A stretch of 64,000 nt of DNA. Origin: Rummeliibacillus suwonensis (GTDB taxonomy: Bacteria > Bacillota > Bacilli > Bacillales_A > Planococcaceae). Of this stretch, positions 56,119 through 63,983 are shown in pieces (the first letter of the stretch is position 1; the number at the start of each line of letters is the position of its first letter). The position numbers and the translations under genes are program-made. The notes below the pieces were generated by a model. It saw nothing but the letters and a program-made list of their open reading frames with translations. It had not been told where the DNA came from and ran no database searches. The stretch spans positions 1,946,271 through 2,010,270 of the forward strand of contig NZ_VCBL01000001.1 in assembly GCF_007896435.1 (NCBI RefSeq). The letters are read 5' to 3'.

Positions 56119-56707
56119 ACAACCATTTAGGCGGAGTATTTTTCGACCAATAGATTTCTCCTAAATCATAGTGTGAAGCGAATTGGTCTGTATATGTGTG
56201 ATAATGGAAATTATAATAATATCCGTCGAATGGTCGATTTTCTGTACGTACATGAAAACGGATCACATCTTTGCCAGTGGATGCATTGTAGATATGAAAC
56301 ATTTTTTCTGAGTAGTTACCACTTGGTTTTTCAGTGATTGCTAAATTTTTCATTTCTTCTTGATTGACATTGTCTAAAGTCATGTGAATAACTTCTTCGA
56401 TTTTTGGAAAGATAATATTGTCAAATTCGTTACTAATCTTTGGGCCAATTTTACTGCCGAATTTCACGTAGGCTTGTTCTTTCGCTTGCGCTAAAACGGC
56501 TTCAGATACTGCTTCAGCATCCTCTGCTTCATGAACTTGAACTGTATCTATGTAATTTTCAGTTGCTGTCGACTGCTTGGAAAGTTGAGTTCTATGGTTA
56601 TTATTGTGTTCTAATAAGTTTTCCCATATAGCATGACTTGGTGTGATGAGTCCAAGTGTCAAAACGGCGACTGTTGAAACTAATAGTTTTTGAAGCCAAT
56701 TTTTCAT
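56114..56707 (-). CDS. ypjP: YpjP family secreted protein
   Basis: 197 residues from ATG 56707 (AGGTGAG six bases upstream). A signal peptide (WLQKLLVSTVAVLTLGLITPSHA) is followed by a Gln/Thr/Glu helical section (EAVSEAVLAQAKEQAYVKFGSKIGPKI) and a beta-rich end (DVIRFHVRTENRPFDGYYYNFHYHTYTDQF). The order and the GYYYNFHYHTY segment match YpjP, near thyB-dfrA in B. subtilis. Function unknown. Confidence 0.85.
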   Translation of the reverse strand: MKNWLQKLLVSTVAVLTLGLITPSHAIWENLLEHNNNHRTQLSKQSTATENYIDTVQVHEAEDAEAVSEAVLAQAKEQAYVKFGSKIGPKISNEFDNIIFPKIEEVIHMTLDNVNQEEMKNLAITEKPSGNYSEKMFHIYNASTGKDVIRFHVRTENRPFDGYYYNFHYHTYTDQFASHYDLGEIYWSKNTPPKWLS

Positions 56708-56856
56708 AACCATCTCACCTACTTTTGAACATTTTTTTACATCTCTTATATACTAGATACGAAATTTGTAAGTAAAGGTTTCATCTTTAGGTAAATCATT
56801 GTACAATAATGTAGAAGTAATTTGTTCGTTTTTGTACAAGAAGGAGGGCAACTTTA

Positions 56857-56928
56857 ATGTCAATTGCAATCGGTATTGGATTTTTACTGCTATTATTCTA
56901 TTTAATGTCTCTTTGTATTACAGACTAA
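56857..56928 (+). CDS. 23-residue membrane peptide
   Basis: It begins MSIAIGIGFLLLLFY and ends SLCITD. One hydrophobic segment covers nearly all of it. A perfect AAGGAGGG ribosome site stands nine bases before the ATG and a terminator follows 20 bp after the stop, so it forms a complete little unit. Family not recognised. Confidence 0.65.
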   Translation: MSIAIGIGFLLLLFYLMSLCITD

Positions 56929-56949
56929 AACAATCCATTATATGATGGC

Positions 56950-56990
56950 AAGAGCTATGGGAACTTCTCTCATAGTTCTTCTTTTTTTCT
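56950..56990 (+). terminator. Terminator after the peptide gene
   Basis: AAGAGCTATGGGA / TCTCATAGTTCTT stem with loop ACTTC and a TCTTTTTTT tract. Confidence 0.85.
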
Positions 56991-56999
56991 GCAATTAAT

Positions 57000-57145
57000 G
57001 GCCAGTAAAATCAATTACTTCAAGACTCCAGTAAAAAAGCAGCAGATAAGTAAGGAATCCATTCCCGGTAGATTCAAGCTCATCCCTTATAAGAGATGAA
57101 GAAAATCTTCACAAGATGGAGTTTCACTTTATCAACTCGTGATAA
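57000..57145 (-). repeat. R2 repeat, decayed copy
   Basis: Reverse-oriented R2 text: GATGAAGAAAATCTTCACA, GATGGAGTTTCACTTTATC, with the GGGCAGTT region replaced. No gene here. Confidence 0.6.
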
Positions 57146-57160
57146 TAATAGCTGACAGTC

Positions 57161-57778
57161 TTAGTTCGCAATACTAATAGATTGGTGAATATATTTTGGA
57201 TCTAGCAATGTTTTCATAATAAAATTTGCAACATCCGCCCTCGCTATACTTTTCCCCCTTTCAGGGATCCCCTCTACTGCCTCTCGATAGTTTCCAATCG
57301 GTGCATCATCGGTCAACCCCATTGGTCTAATGATTGTATAGTCCAGATTATAATGGACAATTGTGTCAACAGCATGTCGATGATCCATTAATGGATATTT
57401 CAATGTTTTCATCATCATCTTACCAGAAATCCCTGGAATCTCTCCATCAATACCAGCAGAAGCTACATAAATGATTCGTTTTATCTGATGTTTTTGCATT
57501 CCAAACGCAATATTTTCCACCATTCTCCCTAACTCCGTTGATTTCTTCAGTCCTTTGCTAGAAGCTAGGCAAGAGATAACAGCGTGCTGTCCTTTAATCG
57601 CAGCAGCCACATCATCTGCCTGTAAAGCATTGCCATGATAAATATGTAAAAATGGGTGTGAAATTTGTAGTTTTGAAGGCGTACGGACAAATGCTGTAAC
57701 TTTCATCCCTTGTTGAAGGGCTAATTTCACTACATGTTGTCCAACTCCACCAGATGCTCCAAAAACAACAAGCTTCAT
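57161..57778 (-). CDS. NAD(P)-binding oxidoreductase, NmrA/atypical SDR type
   Basis: 205 residues. Rossmann signature GASGGVGQHVVK at the start, then FVRTPSKL, CLASSKGLKKSTELGRMVENIAFGMQKHQIKRIIYVASAGIDGE and YTIIRPMGLTDDAP. It lacks the classic Y-x3-K pair, so it belongs with NAD(P)H-binding YwnB-type proteins. Substrate unknown. AAGGAG site before the ATG. It is flanked by R2 repeats on both sides. Confidence 0.85.
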   Translation of the reverse strand: MKLVVFGASGGVGQHVVKLALQQGMKVTAFVRTPSKLQISHPFLHIYHGNALQADDVAAAIKGQHAVISCLASSKGLKKSTELGRMVENIAFGMQKHQIKRIIYVASAGIDGEIPGISGKMMMKTLKYPLMDHRHAVDTIVHYNLDYTIIRPMGLTDDAPIGNYREAVEGIPERGKSIARADVANFIMKTLLDPKYIHQSISIAN

Positions 57779-57796
57779 TTGATCAACTCCTTTTCA

Positions 57797-58142
57797 TTTA
57801 TCCCGCTTTAACGGGCAGTAAGACCCCCATCACAAGATTTAGAAAGAAACGAGAAAGATAGATGGGGGAACAACTGCCCGTAAAAGTCCGATTGGTTCAA
57901 CTAACCATCAGTGGGGATGAAGAAAACCCCCACTGATGGAGTTTCACTTTATCCCGCTTTAACGGGCAGTAAGACCCCCAAGATTTAGAGAGAAACGAGA
58001 AAGATAGATGGAGGGCAACTGCCGCATGCGTCCAATTGATTTGGGTCAACAAGATGCTGCCGCAGGACGTGGCGCTTTTCACTTTCGTTCCTCTAGCCCA
58101 GTGGGGATGAAGAAAACCCCTACTGATGGAAGCTTCACTCTA
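57797..58142 (-). repeat. R2 repeats, two tandem copies
   Basis: Two units in minus orientation. The first covers 57797-57955 (reduced: it lacks the CACGTCC module); the second, 57950-58142, includes CAACAAGATGCTGCCGC and AGGACGTGGCGC. Both have TTTATCCCGCTTTAACGGGCAG and the GATGAAGAAAACCCC words. They share a TTTATCCCG junction. Confidence 0.88.
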
Positions 58143-58324
58143 TTATAGCGAAAAGAAGAAGTTATTTTCATGTATAGAAAGATTTACTTATTCAAAAATT
58201 TTTACCACCATATGTCATCCAACGAAAACTTATGAATATGCCAATTCGGACTTTAACCTTGGAAAAACAAATATGATTGATCAGCAGTATTTGAAGAATA
58301 GTAAAAATACCGCCATTAGTAAAA
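58143..58324. other. Spacer between R2 repeats and ypiP
   Basis: No gene seen. Together with the R2 tandem it forms a gap of more than 550 bp. Confidence 0.35.
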
Positions 58325-58362
58325 CAAAAAAGACCTGCGACAAAAATCCGATCGCAAGTCTT
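58325..58362 (-). terminator. ypiP-brxA terminator
   Basis: AAGACTTGCGA-TCGGATTTTTG-TCGCAGGTCTT then TTTTG on the minus strand, just past the stop. Confidence 0.85.
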
Positions 58363-58365
58363 CAG

Positions 58366-59151
58366 TCATTCAATAACACCATAATGAAACTTGGCATTTA
58401 AACGAATATCACGTTTAAAATGATAATGCTCAAATAGAGAGGAACGAAAATGTGCTTTTAAAACTACTCGCTTCTTTGCTACCCGTTTTGCTTCTGCGAC
58501 CCATTCATCTGTCAATTGTTCATGCAAACCTGCAAACCTTAAAGGTGCAAAGTTCGTTGACTCTTCGATCGTTTCCTCAAACATAGGATCCATATATACC
58601 ACATCAAATGATTGATCCGGCTGTTTCTTCAGATAATCAATCGCAATAGCGGGAACAACGATAATTCTTTGCATGCATTTTAACAATGGTAATTCTGTAA
58701 TATCATAATTTTGCATACCTTCACGAACAATAAATGCAATATTAGGATTGCCTTCACACCCAACAACTTTTCCAGTTTCTCCAACAGCAAAAGCGGCTAA
58801 CATGCTATCTGAACCAATGCCTAGTGTACAGTCGAGTACCGAATCACCTTTTTTCAGATTCATAGCATTTAAAAAGGGATCGTGTTCCCCTCTTGCAACT
58901 CGCTTCAAACGAAATGCCGCAGAACTTGGATGAAAGAAAAATGGTTTTTCTATTCCGTATGGATAATATTCATACCGATTTTTACCTGCCACAATAACGT
59001 TTGACTTTTCAAACTGCGCTATCTTTTTGACAGATCTTTTGCGTCTTTCTACAAAAGGAACATGTAGTGACTGGCAAGCCCTTTCAGCTAATTGTTGTGA
59101 AGTGGGATCAGGACGCCCAGCCGTTGTAACAAGCGTTTTTAATCGGCACAT
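58366..59151 (-). CDS. ypiP: SAM-dependent methyltransferase, RsmJ-like (YpiP)
   Basis: 261 residues. It fits the RsmJ-like family of B. subtilis YpiP: KTLVTTAGRPDPTSQQLAERACQ, YYPYGIEKPFFFHPSSAAFR, the SAM loop VLDCTLGIGSDSMLAA, and the catalytic-loop-like VVYMDPMFEE. A role in rRNA methylation is inferred from RsmJ. Its start overlaps the end of the upstream brxA by 13 bases, so the two are one operon. Confidence 0.9.
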   Translation of the reverse strand: MCRLKTLVTTAGRPDPTSQQLAERACQSLHVPFVERRKRSVKKIAQFEKSNVIVAGKNRYEYYPYGIEKPFFFHPSSAAFRLKRVARGEHDPFLNAMNLKKGDSVLDCTLGIGSDSMLAAFAVGETGKVVGCEGNPNIAFIVREGMQNYDITELPLLKCMQRIIVVPAIAIDYLKKQPDQSFDVVYMDPMFEETIEESTNFAPLRFAGLHEQLTDEWVAEAKRVAKKRVVLKAHFRSSLFEHYHFKRDIRLNAKFHYGVIE

Positions 59152-59576
59152 ACTTGGTCAAGAACACCTGCTAAATGATCACGAACTTGTTCCATCGCAA
59201 AGCCTTCGATTTGTTCACGTGGAATAAAATAGGCTAAATTGCCATCTTTCCAAATCGCTATAGATGGTGAACTTGCTGGTATCTCTTCAAAAAAGCTACG
59301 CATTTGCGCAGTTGCTTCACGGTCCTGCCCTGCAAAAACAGTAACCAAATGATCTGGTTTATGTTCTGTCTGTGCAATAGCTTCTATTACGGCTGGACGA
59401 GCAAGACCAGCCGCACAGCCACAGATGGAGTTAATCACGATAAGCGAAGTCCCTTTTGATTCTTGCATATGATCAGCCACTTCATCCACTGTTTTCAATT
59501 CTGTAAAACCAGCATGAACTAATTCCTCACGCATTGGTTTGACAACACCCTTTATATACTCTTCGTATGCATTCAT
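59139..59576 (-). CDS. Bacilliredoxin (BrxA/BrxB family)
   Basis: 145 residues. The bacilliredoxin CGC motif is intact in VINSICGCAAGLARPA (residues about 52-60), in a thioredoxin-like fold with HKPDHLVTVFAGQDREAT and the C-terminal GFAMEQVRDHLAGVL. These reduce bacillithiol mixed disulfides, so the organism probably makes bacillithiol. The start ATG 59576 has AAAGAGG upstream. First gene of the unit with ypiP. Confidence 0.92.
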   Translation of the reverse strand: MNAYEEYIKGVVKPMREELVHAGFTELKTVDEVADHMQESKGTSLIVINSICGCAAGLARPAVIEAIAQTEHKPDHLVTVFAGQDREATAQMRSFFEEIPASSPSIAIWKDGNLAYFIPREQIEGFAMEQVRDHLAGVLDQVCAD

Positions 59577-59978
59577 GGTTTCAGCCTCTTTCAAATTTGT
59601 TTAAAATCCTTGATACATAAGGTTTTCACTATTTCCATTGTAGCGAGTATTTCAAAGAATTTCATCTTTTTTCTCTCTAAATGTGAGATTTTGGTGATTT
59701 CCATGTAGGATTTTTTATTCATAAATAGTGTAATGGTCCGTTTATATGCAATATATATTTGTTTAAGCAATGAAATATGTGAATTTTTTCATTCATTTAT
59801 ATTACAAATTATAAATTTGAATAGCATTTCTTTGTAAGTCAACAATGCTTTTTATTTTCCAAAAAGGTAAAGAGTATCCCTAGACAATAAAAATATAATT
59901 AAATTCAATGTTTTTTTATTGAAAAACGATAAATTTTGTTTTAAAATCATTTTAAAATTAATTTAATGAGGTGTTTTT
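59577..59978. other. AT-rich spacer upstream of the DUF2975 gene
   Basis: Divergent region between brxA and the DUF2975 gene: AT-rich with the words AGCATTTC and AATGCTTTTTATTTT, possibly a weak hairpin. It must contain both promoters. No gene. Confidence 0.4.
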
Positions 59979-60461
59979 ATGAAACAGGTTACGACACTCT
60001 TCTTAAAGGTTGCTGTTATTTTTATCGGAATTCCAGTTCTTGTGTTGTGCATCTTTTTGGTGCCTGAGTTAGGGAATGCTACAGCAAAATTCCTTCCAAA
60101 ATTTCCTTATATAAAATATCTTGTTTTACTTGTTTTTTATGTATCAGCTATACCTTTTTACTTTGCTTTGTATCAGGCTTTCAAGCTGTTACGCTATATT
60201 GACAAAAATAAAGCTTTCTCCGAATTATCTGTAAAAGCTTTAAAGAAAATTAAACACTGCGCCATTACAATTAGTATTTTGCACGTGTTCGTCTTGCCAC
60301 TGTTCTATCTCTTTGCCGAGAAGGACGATGCTCCAGGTGTTATCTTTATCGGATTAGGTGTTCCTTTTGCTTCAATGGTTATCGCAGTCTTTGCTGCTGT
60401 TCTTCAAAAGCTGTTAAAAGAAGCGATTGATATAAAATCAGAAAATGATTTAACGGTCTGA
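59979..60461 (+). CDS. DUF2975 membrane protein
   Basis: 160 residues with four membrane segments (about 8-30, 45-65, 90-112, 120-145). Typical DUF2975 order: a first helix, then LFYLFAEKDDAPGVIF, and a short polar tail. Function unknown. The start of the next HTH gene follows directly; B. subtilis yoaS-yozG has the same pairing. No signal peptide. Confidence 0.82.
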   Translation: MKQVTTLFLKVAVIFIGIPVLVLCIFLVPELGNATAKFLPKFPYIKYLVLLVFYVSAIPFYFALYQAFKLLRYIDKNKAFSELSVKALKKIKHCAITISILHVFVLPLFYLFAEKDDAPGVIFIGLGVPFASMVIAVFAAVLQKLLKEAIDIKSENDLTV

Positions 60462-60471
60462 GGTGAATAAG

Positions 60472-60693
60472 ATGGCGATTATTATTAATATTGATGTGAT
60501 GCTGGCCAAAAGGAAAATGAGCGTTACAGAACTTTCGGAGAGGGTTGGAATAACAATGGCTAATCTTTCTATATTGAAAAATGGAAAAGCAAAGGCGATT
60601 CGATTATCAACTTTAGATGCGATTTGTAAAGCTTTAGAATGTCAGCCTGGAGATATTTTGGAATATAAAAATAACGAAGACACTCAAGGATAA
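60472..60693 (+). CDS. Cro/CI-type HTH regulator (YozG-like)
   Basis: 73 residues from ATG 60472, with AGGTGA upstream overlapping the end of the DUF2975 gene. One compact HTH: INIDVMLAKRKMSVTELSERVGITMANLSILKNGKAKAIRLSTLDAICKALECQPGDILEY in outline, typical of the small Cro-like (YozG) repressors. It probably regulates the DUF2975 gene it follows. No further domain. Confidence 0.88.
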   Translation: MAIIINIDVMLAKRKMSVTELSERVGITMANLSILKNGKAKAIRLSTLDAICKALECQPGDILEYKNNEDTQG

Positions 60694-60725
60694 TAAAGTA
60701 TAGAAAACTGCTCCTCTGAAATAAC

Positions 60726-60776
60726 TAAAGCCTAATTTCTCAGCTGTAACATCCGATAAATTAGGCTTTTTATATT
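60726..60776 (+). terminator. Terminator of the DUF2975-HTH unit
   Basis: AAAGCCTAATTT / AAATTAGGCTTT stem with a long loop, followed by TTTTATATTTTA. Confidence 0.85.
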
Positions 60777-60802
60777 TTACGGCAATCAAATTAAAACCCC
60801 AT

Positions 60803-61176
60803 ATCAGGCGTGTTGATTATCCAATTTAATCCATAAAAATAGGGGGATTCGTTGATTGCAGCGAAGGCTTGCTCGCTTTCCTGCGGGCGAATGCTGGGGG
60901 CAACAGGATGTTGGTCACGGAGTCGTTGCCACAGGACGTGGCGCACTACAACTCCGTTCCTTAATCGCTACGCTGCGGGGTCTCATCTATTCGCTTTTCC
61001 CGCGGGACGTTGAATTGGCTTCATCGAATCAACACCGCACGAAGGAAATGCGCATGCATTTTCGAGGAGTCAAGCAAGCCGCAGCGAAGATCTATATAAA
61101 TGGTTTTAAAAATACAGAGTTTTTCGAAAATTGCACTAAATATGTATTCCTAATTTTTGTAAAATCAACACGTGTG
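60803..61176 (+). repeat. R1 dispersed repeat, long form (type II)
   Basis: About 374 bp, reverse complement of 52505-52884 with few differences. Starts CAGGCGTGTTGATTATCC and ends TCAACACGTGTGA. It includes the GTTGCCACAGGACGTGGCGC module, the CGCGGGACGTTGAATTGGC segment and the GCGCATGCATTTTCGAGGAG module. Confidence 0.92.
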
Positions 61177-61237
61177 ACCCCATATAGTAGTTTAAAAACA
61201 CTTGCCACTTTTCACGTAATAAAAAGTATATAAACGA

Positions 61238-61423
61238 TCATCTATCATCATCTAAATCATTATCAAAAAAAGATTTTTTCTTTTCTTCTGTAATTCCAAT
61301 CCTTTTCTTCATTGTCTGACCAATTATTGAACTATTAATCCCTTTTCTAACAGCTGATTCTATCACTATATAAAGAATAAATAAGCTAAATAGATAAATC
61401 ACTATAGAGATAAAAGTATTCAT
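61238..61423 (-). CDS. Small membrane protein
   Basis: 61 residues from ATG 61423, preceded by GGGGG. One hydrophobic segment (about residues 4-20, FISIVIYLFSLFILYIVI), then a basic stretch (KKRIGITEEKKK) and an acidic end (FFDNDLDDDR). No family recognised. Alone between the R1 copy and the DUF2785 gene. Confidence 0.6.
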   Translation of the reverse strand: MNTFISIVIYLFSLFILYIVIESAVRKGINSSIIGQTMKKRIGITEEKKKSFFDNDLDDDR

Positions 61424-61602
61424 AACGATTCCCCCATTTACTTTTTCTCTATATTCTACCATAGGATAATCTTATGACAGCTTGAGCTAATTTGCCTGTA
61501 TTTCGTTAATTGGAAAATAAAAATGTAGCAATAAAACTATTATCGTTCTTTATGAAACATAAAAAGCGCTTACTATCAGGTGTTATTAAGATATGATTTT
61601 CA

Positions 61603-62466
61603 TTAGTTATATAAGGAAATTGAAGATAGGCACTCTTTAAGACTGTTTTGAAGAGGAATTAAGTTACTATTAGATTGAACTTTAATGTAAAAACTTTTTA
61701 AAAATGTCTTACAGTTAAAATATAAGAACCAATACTTTTCTGCTTCAATCTGTTCTTTTTGACTTTTTAGTTTTGTCGGTACATTTTGAATCAATGTTTC
61801 TATTTCTTCTTGTTCCAATCCTCTATTTAGCATTTCCATTATAGGTATTAAAATCCTTTCATCTTCATCGTGAGCATAAACACTTGTAGACACAAATATC
61901 TTATTCCATAACGTTTTTAGAATATCTAAATAGAACTCCTGATTTATTTTTGGATTTTTTACAAGTTCATCAAAAGCATCAGCAACATGAGCTATACTGT
62001 GAGCCCATCCTTTTACAGCGATATATCCTCTTAAATCATTTTCTAAGCTAATATAATCGATTAATTTATCCTTTATTTTATATACCATACTTTGGGAGAG
62101 AAAATTATCTTCATTATCCCTGTATAAGATAAGTGCTATTAAAAGAGAAGTAAAGGATCTTGTAAAAACTGTATCAGTCTCAGTTCCTCCAATTCCTTTA
62201 AATAACAAGTCGCTCAAACCTAAATCTAATAATTCAATTAATAGCGCATGCTCAAGTAGATTTTTTTCTATAATCAATTGATAAAAAGAGCCATAAATCA
62301 ATTGGTCTCTAAGTTCACTATCAATTGAACCGATATGTTTAATCATAGATTTAACTATAAAAACCTTATTTTCCTCATTCCAAATCTTTTTCTTGTTCTG
62401 GATCTCCTTTAAAACCTTTTTTAATTCGTTTTCCTTTAAAAGAACTGTATTAGTTAGTAAATTCAT
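61603..62466 (-). CDS. DUF2785 family protein
   Basis: 287 residues. Long helical protein with the DUF2785 signature GWAHSIAHVADAFDEL in the middle (about residue 157) and DEDERILIPIMEMLNR near the end. No signal peptide and no metal-binding cysteine cluster. Function unknown. AGGGGGATC site before ATG. Confidence 0.85.
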   Translation of the reverse strand: MNLLTNTVLLKENELKKVLKEIQNKKKIWNEENKVFIVKSMIKHIGSIDSELRDQLIYGSFYQLIIEKNLLEHALLIELLDLGLSDLLFKGIGGTETDTVFTRSFTSLLIALILYRDNEDNFLSQSMVYKIKDKLIDYISLENDLRGYIAVKGWAHSIAHVADAFDELVKNPKINQEFYLDILKTLWNKIFVSTSVYAHDEDERILIPIMEMLNRGLEQEEIETLIQNVPTKLKSQKEQIEAEKYWFLYFNCKTFLKSFYIKVQSNSNLIPLQNSLKECLSSISLYN

Positions 62467-62716
62467 TATTGATCCCCCTACAGTTTTCTATAATAATATC
62501 ATAATTTTTGGGGGAGGACGTTGGATCTACGTCAAGTATCTGGACACACAAAAGTTTATTTTTTGGTGTCCATACATCTATACTACTTTCATACAAAACA
62601 CTTTCTTTTTACAGTTAAATGTAAATATATTATAAATTTTAAAAAAATACTTAATTTGAAAATAATTACATGTTATAATTTTTATGTATTAAAATATTAA
62701 GAAAAGAGGTTATAAT

Positions 62717-63199
62717 ATGAAAGCACAAAAAATTTTAACATGTACACTTTTTTCTTCAGTTCTTTTGGGCTCAACAATTTTTACTGTTTCTACAAATGCC
62801 AGCGCTTCTTCAAATACTAGTGCATCTGAAAATACCCAAGTAAGCCAATTTGTGAAACCTAGTGAATTAGAAAAAGTTATACAAGAAGAAAACTTATCTG
62901 TAGAAGAATTAATTGCGTATGGTAACTATGTGAAAGCAGAATCTTCACAAGGCAACTCTCTGTATTGGAAAGGAGCAGCTGTAAAAAAAGCTGTTAAATT
63001 TATGGTTGATCATTCTAATATTATTCCTTCAAAAACTGTTCGAAATGCAGTGGATAAATATGGTTCTAAAATTATTAATGCGATCGATACAGCGGAAACA
63101 TATACATGGTACGGAATAGCAAATGCATTAAGTAAAGCAGGTATACCTGATAAGTATGCTGATCTGATTGCCGATTTTATTGTTACATTCTTATTATGA
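62717..63199 (+). CDS. Secreted protein with hydrophobic C-terminus, possible SAR2788-like toxin
   Basis: 160 residues. Signal peptide 1-30 (KILTCTLFSSVLLGSTIFT... NASA). A Ser/Asn/Thr-rich linker is followed by an acidic helical part (KPSELEKVIQEENLSVEELIAYGNYV) and a C-terminal module with WKGAAVKKAVKFMVDH, VRNAVDKYGSKIINAIDTAETYTWYGIANAL and the hydrophobic end YADLIADFIVTFLL. The C-terminal module resembles, from memory, the SAR2788-type putative toxins. Followed after five bases by a membrane-protein gene. Confidence 0.55.
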   Translation: MKAQKILTCTLFSSVLLGSTIFTVSTNASASSNTSASENTQVSQFVKPSELEKVIQEENLSVEELIAYGNYVKAESSQGNSLYWKGAAVKKAVKFMVDHSNIIPSKTVRNAVDKYGSKIINAIDTAETYTWYGIANALSKAGIPDKYADLIADFIVTFLL

Positions 63200-63203
63200 G
63201 ACT

Positions 63204-63785
63204 ATGATTAAAAAATTTTACTCTCTACTAATCACTCTTCTTATTTTTGGAACTATATTATTCCCTATCCTGATTATAGATATTCTTATCATTTATTTTA
63301 CAAAAAATTATTATTCTAAGTTAATATATTTAGTATTATTTCTTTTAATTTTTTATATACTTGATTTGCTATTAGGTATATTTATAGACAATATATTAAA
63401 GATTAGTAATGATTTTAACTTATTCAAAGTTAATCATTTATTTTCTGGAATTTTTGACTTTTTAGGAAGCTTTATTATTATCATCTATCTCGATTCCTTT
63501 TTTAATTCAATCAATTTGTCTATTAGCATTAAATTATTGATTGCTGGATTACACACATTACTATTCTATCTAATCAATAGATTTCATGATGAAAATGATC
63601 AAAATGATATTCATATTGAATCTTCTGAGATAATTAAGTCTATTGAAAAGGAAGTAAATTGCATTTTAAAAAAGGAAGATGAAGATATGTTAACTTGTAT
63701 AAAATTAATGAGAGAGAAATACCCAGATGTTCCCCTAAAAAATATTATAAAGATCGTCCGTAAAACAAATAATATCAATCATTAA
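63204..63785 (+). CDS. YrvL-like membrane protein, possible immunity partner
   Basis: 193 residues from ATG 63204, four bases after the previous stop and with no ribosome site of its own, so translation is probably coupled. Five hydrophobic segments in the first 130 residues (FYSLLITLLIFGTILF, LIYLVLFLLIFYILDLLLGIFI, GIFDFLGSFIIIIYLDSF, ISIKLLIAGLHTLLFYL). A charged cytosolic tail (EIIKSIEKEVNCILKKEDED) follows. It resembles YrvL-family proteins. Partner of the secreted gene, with a shared terminator. Confidence 0.6.
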   Translation: MIKKFYSLLITLLIFGTILFPILIIDILIIYFTKNYYSKLIYLVLFLLIFYILDLLLGIFIDNILKISNDFNLFKVNHLFSGIFDFLGSFIIIIYLDSFFNSINLSISIKLLIAGLHTLLFYLINRFHDENDQNDIHIESSEIIKSIEKEVNCILKKEDEDMLTCIKLMREKYPDVPLKNIIKIVRKTNNINH

Positions 63786-63799
63786 TTTTATACAAAATC

Positions 63800-63832
63800 A
63801 AGCCCTCTTCCAAACAACAGAGGGCTTTAAAT
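63800..63832 (+). terminator. Terminator of the secreted protein / YrvL-like unit
   Basis: AAGCCCTCT-TCCAAACAAC-AGAGGGCTT stem, then TAAATTG. The T tract is short. Confidence 0.65.
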
Positions 63833-63983
63833 TGTTTTCATTCAATCTTTTAACCAACAAAATATATTGACTAAATACTATGAAAACTATTTTAGAAGTA
63901 TTTTTTCCTCCATAACAGTTCGTTTAAATTCCTTTCGATATTATTCCACAAGTTTACTACATAGTAAAAATAGTTTTATATTG

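Noticed and set aside
58126-58401. 91-codon plus-strand frame opposite the ypiP end
   Set aside because: Starts inside the R2 repeat and runs through the ypiP terminator; composition is AT-driven and no family fits.
60856-61233. Open frame of about 125 codons starting in the long R1 copy, with a counterpart on the minus strand at 52454-52666
   Set aside because: The shared protein-like text (KEMRMHFRG and on) comes from the nearly identical DNA of the two R1 copies. No ribosome site fits and the frame runs past the repeat end. Worth a check only if a coding signal appears in many copies.
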